A stretch of DNA of 5,315 nt from DATDRM01 sp035291705 (GTDB taxonomy: Bacteria; Chloroflexota; Anaerolineae; Anaerolineales; UBA4823), in assembly GCA_035291705.1 (NCBI GenBank), contig DATDRM010000353.1:1-5315 (forward strand), read 5' to 3'. The notes under the pieces are model-generated. The model did no database searches, had not been told where the DNA came from, and was given only the letters and a program-made list of their open reading frames with translations. Below are positions 1 through 5,315 of this stretch, in pieces; positions within the stretch are counted from its first letter, which is position 1; each line of letters opens with the position of its first letter. A program made the position numbers and the translations under genes.

Positions 1-410
1 ATCGCCAGGAAGAGCATGATCAGGTCGGCAGACGAGGCCATCACGGTCATACCCAGGGTGGAAGCCACCAAAAGCAGGTAAAACTCACCCCGCTGGCCAA
101 GCTGCTCGACCTCCATGGCGAACAGCGCGGTGATCGCCGCCCCAAACAAGAACAGCAAGGTGAAGACAAATCCCAGCCAATCATGGCGCAACATGCCGCC
201 CCACACCTGTTGAGATTCAGCTCCCGGGCGAGCCAGCGCCAGGCTGACAAAGAAGATCACCGCTAACCCCCCGGCTGTCAACCACCCCAGGCCACGGCGG
301 CGTCCCGCGTCCACGACCAGGTCGTAGACCAGCACGATCATCGCCAGCACGACCAACAAAATTTCAGGCAGAATCGCCCGGATCATCGCAGAATCAATGT
401 TGCCATCCAC
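1..410 (-). CDS. nuoN: NADH-quinone oxidoreductase subunit N, partial (C-terminus beyond the left edge)
   Basis: The first 136 codons of the third type of antiporter-like complex I subunit are visible. GTG at 408-410 directly follows the nuoM2 stop and has a strong Shine-Dalgarno overlapping the nuoM2 end, so translation is probably coupled. The protein begins MDGNIDSAMIRAILPEILLV. 'ILPE' followed by a hydrophobic stretch is the usual NuoN opening and forms the first membrane helix. A second hydrophobic segment (GLAVIFFVSLALA) and a third (about residues 79-94) follow. Then comes the family-typical GEFYLLLVASTLGMTVMASS with DLIMLFLA, where the frame leaves the window. That last helix normally carries the conserved TM5 Glu, which falls just outside. 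Initiation at the ATG at 386 would shorten the protein by eight residues without touching the first membrane segment. Identity rests on the N-terminal pattern and the position at the end of a nuoL-M-M series. Confidence 0.92.
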   Translation of the reverse strand, partial: MDGNIDSAMIRAILPEILLVVLAMIVLVYDLVVDAGRRRGLGWLTAGGLAVIFFVSLALARPGAESQQVWGGMLRHDWLGFVFTLLFLFGAAITALFAMEVEQLGQRGEFYLLLVASTLGMTVMASSADLIMLFLA

Positions 411-1883
411 TTATGCACCTCCAAACAGGCGCAATACATTATCGACACCCGATTGAACCAGCGGCACCATCAACATGGGAAAGACACCAATGCTGATTAA
501 GATCACAGATAAAAGCCCCAGGGCGACTTTATCCAATACGGTTACATCCCGCACATGACCGTCAAACTCTTCGGGGAGCTGGCCAAAAAACACGCGCCCG
601 ATGACCCGGATAATATACGCAGCCGTTACCACGATCGAGATCGAGGCGGTGATGGCGATCCACGGCTGGAAGCGCCATAATCCCATGAAGATGGGGAACT
701 CGGCAATGAATCCCGAAAAACCCGGCATGCCCATGGAAACCAAACCCCCGACAATGAATGCAGCCGCCACGACTGGCATGATCCTGGCAAAGCCTCCCAA
801 CTTGGGGATCTCACGCGTATGCGCCTGGTCATAAACCATGCCAACCACGGCAAAGAAGAGAGCCGTCATGATGCCGTGCGAAAACATCTGCACCCCAGAG
901 CCGAGGAACCCCTCCCGCGTCAGGGTGGCAAAGCCCATCAGCACCAGTCCCATATGCGAGACCGAGGAGAAACCGATGACATACTTGAAATCAGTCTGCA
1001 CCATGGCGATGAATGCCCCATATACGACGTTTACCAGGGTGAGTACGATGATCCAGGGTAAGTGGAAGCGGGCACCTTCTGGCAGGAGCATGATGCCCAC
1101 GCGCAAGGCGGCGAAGGCCCCTAACTTCATCAGCACACCCGCGTGAAACATCGAGACGGCGGTTGGGGCAGCCACATGACCATCCGGGCTCCAGTTGTGG
1201 AAGGGGAAGATGCCGCCCAGAACGGCGAAGCCAAAGAAAACGAAGGGAAACCAGAAGCGTTGGAATTCCGGGCTAAAATTTGCTTTCTCTAAAGCCAGCA
1301 TGTCGAAGGTGCTAAGCCCTGAACCGAAATACATGGCCAGCGCTCCGACCAGGGCGATGACCGAACCAATAAATAAATATAAGGTCAGTTTCATCGCCGC
1401 GTACTCGCGGGTCACCTTCCATCCCCAGATGGAGATCAGCAAGTACATCGGGAACACGGCGATCTCATAGAAGAAAAATAAACCGAACAAGTCAAGCGCA
1501 ACGAACACCCCGAACACACCGGACGCCAGGATGAAGAGGAAGGCGAAGAACTCCCGCGGCCGGTCGTCGATGCCCCACGAGATCAACACGCCCGTGAACA
1601 TGACCACGCCGGTCAACAAAACCAGGGGCGCGCTCATCCCGTCTACGCCAACGTGGAACGAGATCCCCAATTGAGGGATCCAGGTATATTTCTCGATGAA
1701 CTGGTAGCCCCCCACGGCGGAATCATAGGCGAAATACACGTAAGTGGAAAGGATCATGGCGATGAAAGCCGCTGCCAGCGCCGTGACGCGGATTTCAGCT
1801 TTGCGCTCACCCGGAATCATCAAGAGCAGCAGCCCCGCAAGGATCGGGGTAAAAACAATGACACTCAAAAATGGAAATGGCAT
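411..1883 (-). CDS. nuoM: second NuoM-like subunit (NuoM2), TM7 lysine replaced by leucine
   Basis: This 490-residue polytopic membrane protein is of the complex I antiporter-like family and clearly a NuoM homologue. It has 'HVGVDGMSAP' (residues 77-86), the TM5 Glu140 (FFFYEIAVFPMYLL), TM8 Lys253 (GVLMKLGAFA), Lys300/His310 (TDFKYVIGFSSVSHMG), His336 (MFSHGI) and TM12 Glu395 (SGFIAEF). It differs from the first copy at many positions, so this is an old paralogue and not a recent duplication. The notable change is on TM7. Where NuoM1 has AIKVPVWPFHTW, this protein has AVLGGIFPFHNW, with Leu222 at the Lys site. It also has WSPDGH in place of WLPDAH. The TM5-TM6 loop is short. The ATG at 1883 has a good Shine-Dalgarno, and the stop is TAA at 411-413. 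The gene sits in the operon between nuoM1 and nuoN, so the product is most likely an extra membrane module of the same complex. Family membership is secure; whether it pumps protons is open. Confidence 0.95.
   Translation of the reverse strand: MPFPFLSVIVFTPILAGLLLLMIPGERKAEIRVTALAAAFIAMILSTYVYFAYDSAVGGYQFIEKYTWIPQLGISFHVGVDGMSAPLVLLTGVVMFTGVLISWGIDDRPREFFAFLFILASGVFGVFVALDLFGLFFFYEIAVFPMYLLISIWGWKVTREYAAMKLTLYLFIGSVIALVGALAMYFGSGLSTFDMLALEKANFSPEFQRFWFPFVFFGFAVLGGIFPFHNWSPDGHVAAPTAVSMFHAGVLMKLGAFAALRVGIMLLPEGARFHLPWIIVLTLVNVVYGAFIAMVQTDFKYVIGFSSVSHMGLVLMGFATLTREGFLGSGVQMFSHGIMTALFFAVVGMVYDQAHTREIPKLGGFARIMPVVAAAFIVGGLVSMGMPGFSGFIAEFPIFMGLWRFQPWIAITASISIVVTAAYIIRVIGRVFFGQLPEEFDGHVRDVTVLDKVALGLLSVILISIGVFPMLMVPLVQSGVDNVLRLFGGA
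416..422 (-). promoter_or_regulatory. Shine-Dalgarno of nuoN, inside the end of nuoM2
   Basis: GGAGGTG is read within the last codons of nuoM2 (Gly-Gly-Ala) and sits six bases (counted from GGAGGT) before the GTG at 408-410. This strong match decides the nuoN start in favour of GTG over the downstream in-frame ATG at 384-386, which has no such sequence before it. Confidence 0.8.
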
Positions 1884-1887
1884 TAAT

Positions 1888-1893
1888 CACCTC
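1888..1893 (-). promoter_or_regulatory. Shine-Dalgarno of nuoM2
   Basis: GAGGTG on the minus strand lies four bases upstream of the ATG at 1883 (six bases if only the GAGG core is counted). It sits just outside the base of the 1898-1994 inverted repeat. A folded hairpin in the message would leave it accessible, or could affect ribosome loading from nearby. Confidence 0.75.
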
Positions 1894-1897
1894 AAAT

Positions 1898-1994
1898 TAG
1901 TCGGTTAGTCACATAGTCAAGATGTCTGGTAGTCAAGAAGTGTATGATCGACGACACGACTATCCGACTATGAGACAATAAGACTATTCGACTA
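1898..1994. repeat. 8-base-periodic inverted repeat (TAGTC/GACTA array)
   Basis: Between the two nuoM genes the plus strand has TAGTC at 1898, 1906, 1914 and 1930, with a degenerate ATGTC at 1922, all exactly 8 bases apart. It then has GACTA at 1958, 1966, 1982 and 1990, with GACAA at 1974 and GACGA at 1950, again exactly 8 apart. The two arrays are mirror-symmetric about position 1946, so each TAGTC faces a GACTA in the other arm. From 1897 to 1934, 26 of 38 positions pair by Watson-Crick rules with their partners, plus three G-T wobbles. The result is a long imperfect hairpin in the message. The three bases between the pentamers vary, which suggests the pentamer and its spacing are what is kept. 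The element fills most of the 108-base gap and overlaps the nuoM1 stop codon. Its function is not known to me. Confidence 0.88.
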
Positions 1995-3542
1995 AAATAG
2001 CATCACCATGGCTTTGTTAATTACATTCAAAATCCAGGCCGGCCAGATACCGATCGACAGGATCAAGATCATCAGCGGTGCGATGACAAGCACCTCGCGC
2101 AGGTTGATCTCGCTGAGATGCCCAGCCCACCGCTCATTCAGTGGCCCGTGCAGCACCTGCTTAATCCCCTTCAGGATATAAGCGCCGGTAAAGAACAGCC
2201 CGATCATGCTCAGGGCGGTGGCCAGGGTAAAATATGGCCAGGAACCCCGCACCACCAGAAACTCAGAGATGAATCCACCCAGGCCTGGCAACCCCAGGGA
2301 AGCCAGGGAGGTGAAAATCAGGATGCCGCCATATACCGGCACCAGCCGGAAAAGGCCGCCGAAGTCCTTTAAACTGCGCGTGTGCGTTCGTTCATAGATC
2401 ACGCCGACCAGGAAGAACATCCCGGCCGCCGAAAGGCCGTGGTTGAACATCTGTAAAACGGCCCCATTCAAGGCGAGCGTCGCATCTGGAGTGCCAACCG
2501 CATAGGCTGCCGCGGCGATCCCCAGCACAACGAAACCCATGTGGTTGACCGACGAGTAGGCCACCAGGCGTTTGAAATCGTCCTGGCCATACGAGGCCAG
2601 CGCGCCGAAGATGATCGCCATCGTAGCCAGGAAAGCCAGCCATCCGGCGAAATAGTGCGCCTCCTGCGGATAGAGGGGCAACACCAGGCGTAGGAAACCG
2701 TACGCGCCCAGCTTGAGCAGCACACCTGCCAGGATCATCGATCCGGCAGTAGGCGCCTCGGTGTGGGCATCCGGAAGCCAGGTATGGAAAGGCCACACCG
2801 GGACTTTGATGGCGAAGGCGATCACGAAAGCCCAAAAAGCGACCGCTTTGACCGTGCTGACCGAGACTCCCATAACACTCCCCTGGAGTGGCCCGATATT
2901 CTCGAATAGCACCGGCATGTCGAATGTCCCTGCGATGACGCCGATCAACTGGATCGCCAGCAACAACCCGAGGGATCCAGCCATGGTGTAAATCATGAAC
3001 TTGAAGGAGGCATATGCCCGCGCTGAGACCTTGCGCCCACCCCAGATCTTACGCTCGCCCTTTTCGCTCCCCCACTGGTTGATCAGGAAATACATAGGCA
3101 CCAGGCCAATTTCCCAGAATACAAAGAACACCAACAAGTCCAGGCTCATGAAAACGCCCAGCATACCAGTCTCGAGCATTAAGAAGAAAAACATGTAGGG
3201 CTTGATGCGATCTTGGATGCTATAGGAGGCCAGGATTGACAGCGGGGTAAGCAGCGTGGTCAATACGACCATCGTCAAAGAGAGACCATCCACTCCAACG
3301 TGATAGGTGGAGTTGATCGGCTGGTACCAGACGTGCCGCTCTTCAAACTGGAAGCCTGGTTGATCGGCATTGAAACTGAACCATAAGACCAACGACAGCG
3401 CCAGGGGGATCAGGCTCCCCAGGAATGCAACCCAGCGGATGAGCTTCTCCTCTTCGCGTGGCAAGAGGCTAATGACCAGCGCCACCAGGATCGGACTGAA
3501 TAGAATGAGAGAGAGCAGGTTATTGGCGATGATATTCATCAT
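1992..3542 (-). CDS. nuoM: NADH-quinone oxidoreductase subunit M, canonical copy (NuoM1)
   Basis: This 516-residue integral membrane subunit of complex I belongs to the proton-translocating antiporter family, with length close to the usual ~500 aa and about 14 hydrophobic segments. The N-terminal 'HVGVDGLSL' motif around residue 81 is typical of NuoM. The full set of channel residues is present: Glu144 on TM5 (FWEIGLVPMYFL, the same number as in E. coli), Lys246 on TM7 (AIKVPVWPFHTWLPDAH), Lys277 on TM8 (GVLLKLGAYG), Lys324/His334 (DDFKRLVAYSSVNHMG), His368 (QMFNHGL) and Glu427 on TM12 (GGFISEF). The loop between TM5 and TM6 (about residues 157-180) is longer and more basic than in the second copy. 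The start is a tandem ATGATG; 3542 gives the longest product, but the Shine-Dalgarno spacing favours 3539, one residue shorter. The TAG stop at 1992-1994 lies inside the outermost unit of the intergenic repeat. This copy is expected to be a normal proton pump placed next to NuoL or next to the second NuoM. Confidence 0.97.
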   Translation of the reverse strand: MMNIIANNLLSLILFSPILVALVISLLPREEEKLIRWVAFLGSLIPLALSLVLWFSFNADQPGFQFEERHVWYQPINSTYHVGVDGLSLTMVVLTTLLTPLSILASYSIQDRIKPYMFFFLMLETGMLGVFMSLDLLVFFVFWEIGLVPMYFLINQWGSEKGERKIWGGRKVSARAYASFKFMIYTMAGSLGLLLAIQLIGVIAGTFDMPVLFENIGPLQGSVMGVSVSTVKAVAFWAFVIAFAIKVPVWPFHTWLPDAHTEAPTAGSMILAGVLLKLGAYGFLRLVLPLYPQEAHYFAGWLAFLATMAIIFGALASYGQDDFKRLVAYSSVNHMGFVVLGIAAAAYAVGTPDATLALNGAVLQMFNHGLSAAGMFFLVGVIYERTHTRSLKDFGGLFRLVPVYGGILIFTSLASLGLPGLGGFISEFLVVRGSWPYFTLATALSMIGLFFTGAYILKGIKQVLHGPLNERWAGHLSEINLREVLVIAPLMILILSIGIWPAWILNVINKAMVMLF

Positions 3543-3545
3543 TCG

Positions 3546-3551
3546 CTCCTC
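3546..3551 (-). promoter_or_regulatory. Shine-Dalgarno of nuoM1
   Basis: GAGGAG on the minus strand sits in the nine-base gap between the nuoL stop and the nuoM1 start. Its spacing is three bases to the ATG at 3542 and six bases to the adjacent ATG at 3539. The spacing therefore favours initiation at the second Met of the tandem ATGATG. The closeness of the nuoL stop suggests translational coupling. Confidence 0.75.
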
Positions 3552-5315
3552 TTAAGGCTGGGACAAGAAATACAGATAATAAAACAGGGTGCCGAAGGCG
3601 ATCACCAGCGCCATGACCATGTATTGCTGCACCCGGCCGGTCTGGACGAAGCGGAACGTCCTGCTGAAGCGTTTGACGCTCTCACCAACCAGATCGGCGA
3701 AACCGTTGACGATCGGTTTATCGATCCAGTTGCGGAAGATACTGCCCAGGCTGAAAGCCACCCGCGCGAACGTGTGCAGGATACCGTCGATCGCCCCGCG
3801 ATCCATCCACAGGTATGTGAATGTCTCTGAAGCCCACAACGCCGGGCGGACAAACAGAAAATCGTAGAGCTCGTCAAAATAGTATTTGTCTTTCAGCACG
3901 GCATAGACCGGTCCCAAGCGATTCTTCAAGGGGTCCTCTGCGCCGGCCGGCAGCTTTTGGTAGGTCAGCCACCCCAGGTACAGGCCGCCCAACGCCACCA
4001 CCAGCGAGGTGAGCAAGGGCACCCAGCTGAACGCTATCCCTTCGGGGGACTCCGCCAGGGTACTGCCGACGAACTCATGGAACCAGTTGGGGAGCAGGCC
4101 GCCCAGGGCGGGGAAATGCTCGGGGATGCCGGCCCACCCGACGGTTACCGCGAAGAAGGCTAAAACCACCAGCGGGAGCGTCATCGTCCACCTGGTTTCC
4201 TGGGCATGGCCGGCGGAGTCGGTGCGTGCCTCTCCCAGGAAGGTCAGGGAGATCTGGCGCATGGTGTAGAAAGCGGTGAGCAGGGCAGCCAGCGCCAGAG
4301 TGACGAAGACCACCCAATACCCGTGACCAAAGGCATCTGCCAGGATTTCATCCTTGGACCAGAAGCCCGCCGTGACCAGCGGGAAGCCCGACAGGGCAAA
4401 GCCGCCGATCAGGAACGTCCAGAAAGTGAGCGGCATTTTCTTGCGCAACCCACCCATGTTGAACATGTCCTGTGGGTCGATGGCTTCGCCGGTGTGCAAG
4501 ACGCCGTGCTCCATACCGTGAATAACCGAACCAGAACCGAGGAAGAGCAGCGCCTTGAAGAAGGCGTGCGTAACCAGGTGGAAGGCGGCCGCCACATAGG
4601 CGCCGATGCCCAGGGCGGCGATCATATAACCCAGTTGAGATATTGTCGAGTAGGCCAGGACGCGCTTAATATCATTTTGAGCCAGGGCAATCGTGGCGGC
4701 AAACAGGGCGGTGAACGCCCCGATGAAAGACATCACCATCATCGGGATCGTCAGCGCGCCGTTTTCGGCACCCGCCGAAAGAATCGGGAAAAAGCGGATC
4801 ACCAGATAGACGCCAGCCGAGACCATCGTGGCGGCATGGATCATGGCCGAGACTGGGGTCGGGCCTTCCATCGCATCCGGCAGCCACACGTGCAAGGGCC
4901 ATTGCGCCGATTTGCCCACCGTGCCGATGAAGATCAAAACGCCGATCAGTGCCGCAGCAGAAAAACCCAAAATCGGTGATGCCGTGGTGGCCAGGGCGTG
5001 CAGCGTTTCCTCAGCGAAGATCACCTCATAACTTAGGCTGCCGGTGGCCTTATACAGGTAAGCCAGGCCTAACAACATAAAGACATCGCCCACACGCGTA
5101 GTCAGGAAAGCCTTGATTGCCGCATCGCGGGCAGATGGCTTGGCGTACCAGAATCCAATCAGCAGGTAGGAGCACAGCCCCATGATCTCCCAGCCGACGA
5201 ACAAGGTCAGCAGGTTATCAGAGACTACCAGGGTGTACATCCCGAAGGCAAACAGGGCGATGAAGGCGAAGAAGCGCGAATACATCGGTTCGATGGAGGG
5301 TACGCGGTGCTTATG
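3552..5315 (-). CDS. nuoL: NADH-quinone oxidoreductase subunit L, partial (N-terminus beyond the right edge)
   Basis: This is the distal antiporter-like proton-pumping subunit of complex I in the inner membrane. The frame is open from the window edge to TAA at 3552-3554, giving 587 visible residues. The first ten (HKHRVPSIEP) precede the Met at 5285, which is internal and not the start. Matching the TM5 Glu to E. coli Glu144 puts roughly 100 residues outside the window, so the full protein should be near 690 aa against 613 in E. coli. Numbered from the first visible codon, key residues are Glu43 (FVGWEIMGLCSYLL, TM5), Lys135 (GTVGKSAQWPLHVWLPDA, TM7), Lys254 (THAFFKALLFL) and Lys321 (GFWSKDEIL, TM12, the Lys399 site of E. 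coli). The canonical channel residues are therefore present. The C-terminal part (DELYDFLFVRP to QTGRVQQY) is the amphipathic lateral helix that clamps the neighbouring subunits, and it is unusually long here. nuoM1 follows after nine bases. Family assignment is very secure; a hydrogenase or Mrp homologue is unlikely given the nuoM and nuoN neighbours. Confidence 0.97.
   Translation of the reverse strand, partial: HKHRVPSIEPMYSRFFAFIALFAFGMYTLVVSDNLLTLFVGWEIMGLCSYLLIGFWYAKPSARDAAIKAFLTTRVGDVFMLLGLAYLYKATGSLSYEVIFAEETLHALATTASPILGFSAAALIGVLIFIGTVGKSAQWPLHVWLPDAMEGPTPVSAMIHAATMVSAGVYLVIRFFPILSAGAENGALTIPMMVMSFIGAFTALFAATIALAQNDIKRVLAYSTISQLGYMIAALGIGAYVAAAFHLVTHAFFKALLFLGSGSVIHGMEHGVLHTGEAIDPQDMFNMGGLRKKMPLTFWTFLIGGFALSGFPLVTAGFWSKDEILADAFGHGYWVVFVTLALAALLTAFYTMRQISLTFLGEARTDSAGHAQETRWTMTLPLVVLAFFAVTVGWAGIPEHFPALGGLLPNWFHEFVGSTLAESPEGIAFSWVPLLTSLVVALGGLYLGWLTYQKLPAGAEDPLKNRLGPVYAVLKDKYYFDELYDFLFVRPALWASETFTYLWMDRGAIDGILHTFARVAFSLGSIFRNWIDKPIVNGFADLVGESVKRFSRTFRFVQTGRVQQYMVMALVIAFGTLFYYLYFLSQP
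3648..3809 (-). repeat. possible 27-residue internal tandem repeat in the NuoL lateral helix
   Basis: Two consecutive 27-codon stretches of nuoL, 3809-3729 and 3728-3648, look related. Both open with Trp-hydrophobic-Asp-basic (WMDR, WIDK), carry an acidic/amide-Gly pair at positions 8-9 (DG, NG), and end in Phe-Arg at positions 25-26. Strict identity is only 5 of 26 residues, with several conservative changes, so an old duplication is plausible but not proven. The second unit aligns without gaps with the usual NuoL segment just before the QTGRVQ motif. The first unit is then the extra one. This is the part of NuoL expected to lie along the membrane arm and contact the other antiporter-like subunits. 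Confidence 0.4.

Noticed and set aside
47..250. 67-codon minus-strand frame
   Set aside because: It is an out-of-frame shadow of nuoN; the NuoN frame through the same bases gives a clear family match (GEFYLLLVASTLGMTVMASS).
384..418. Alternative nuoN starts (ATG at 404-406, GTG at 416-418, ATG at 384-386)
   Set aside because: The first two are in another frame that stops after a few codons. The third is in frame but has no Shine-Dalgarno before it, while the GTG at 408-410 has a strong one at good spacing.
1898..1994. The inverted repeat as a rho-independent terminator
   Set aside because: There is no run of T on the minus strand after the hairpin, the stem is interrupted every few bases and not GC-rich, and nuoM2 with its own Shine-Dalgarno follows immediately.
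1898..1994. The periodic repeat as a CRISPR array
   Set aside because: The unit is only 5 bases with 3-base gaps, far too short for repeats and spacers, and no cas gene is present.
2392..2835. 147-codon minus-strand frame inside nuoM1
   Set aside because: It is a different frame of the same strand as nuoM1; the nuoM1 frame carries all the conserved TM7-TM12 motifs there, and this one gives a Gly/Arg-rich product with no family features.
4206..4979. Long 257-codon open frame on the plus strand, antisense to nuoL
   Set aside because: It lies wholly opposite a conserved nuoL coding region, its product is hydrophilic, Arg/Gln/His-rich and low in recognisable domains, and such frames are common opposite GC-rich membrane-protein genes. 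I see nothing that supports its translation.
5283..5285. ATG at 5283-5285 as the true start of nuoL
   Set aside because: The frame stays open to the window edge (HKHRVPSIEP precedes the Met), and about 100 residues of the conserved N-terminus, including the first membrane helices, would be missing, so this Met is internal.
1..5315. Hydrogenase-4 / Ech-type or Mrp antiporter operon instead of complex I
   Set aside because: The L-M-M-N series with QTGRVQ-type NuoL C-terminus, NuoM 'HVGVDG' motifs and NuoN start fits complex I. No hydrogenase subunit or small Mrp subunit is interleaved. A search of the flanks for nuoH, nuoJ and nuoK would settle it.

Overview
This window is the distal part of a respiratory complex I (NDH-1, nuo) operon, and every gene is read from the minus strand. 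In order of transcription, from high to low coordinates, it holds the 3' part of nuoL (cut by the right edge), a first nuoM, a second and clearly diverged nuoM-like gene, and the 5' part of nuoN (cut by the left edge). All four encode Mrp-antiporter-like, proton-translocating membrane subunits. No RNA gene, CRISPR array, transposase or phage gene was seen. Antisense reading frames over these genes look like shadows of the coding strand.

Layout: nuoL ends at 3552. Nine bases later nuoM1 begins (3542 or 3539). nuoM1 ends at 1992 and is followed by a 108-base gap, the only real intergenic space. nuoM2 runs from 1883 to 411. nuoN starts with a GTG at 410, directly against the nuoM2 stop, and runs off the left edge. 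Strong Shine-Dalgarno sequences precede nuoM1, nuoM2 and nuoN. Tight spacing at two of the three junctions argues for one polycistronic message.

Three features look connected. First, the operon carries two NuoM subunits in tandem. Second, the C-terminal lateral-helix region of NuoL is about 27-30 residues longer than I expect for an ordinary NuoL, and the extra length resembles a repeat of a 27-residue unit. Third, NuoM2 keeps the TM5 Glu, TM8 Lys and TM12 Glu but has Leu where the TM7 pumping Lys should be. Together these suggest an enlarged complex I with four antiporter-like modules (L, M, M, N), bridged by a longer NuoL helix. One module may pump by an altered mechanism or not at all. Such '2M' complexes have been proposed in the literature for several bacterial groups, so the general idea is not new. 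The Leu substitution and its consequence deserve attention.

The nuoM1-nuoM2 gap holds an unusual element. TAGTC pentamers are spaced exactly 8 bases apart on one side, and GACTA pentamers in the same 8-base register on the other. Together they form a large imperfect inverted repeat centred near 1946. The outermost unit supplies the stop codon of nuoM1.

Organism: a moderately GC-rich bacterium. The nuoL-nuoM-nuoM-nuoN order and the sequence style recall Chloroflexota (Anaerolineae-like). This is inferred from memory of the family, not from a search.
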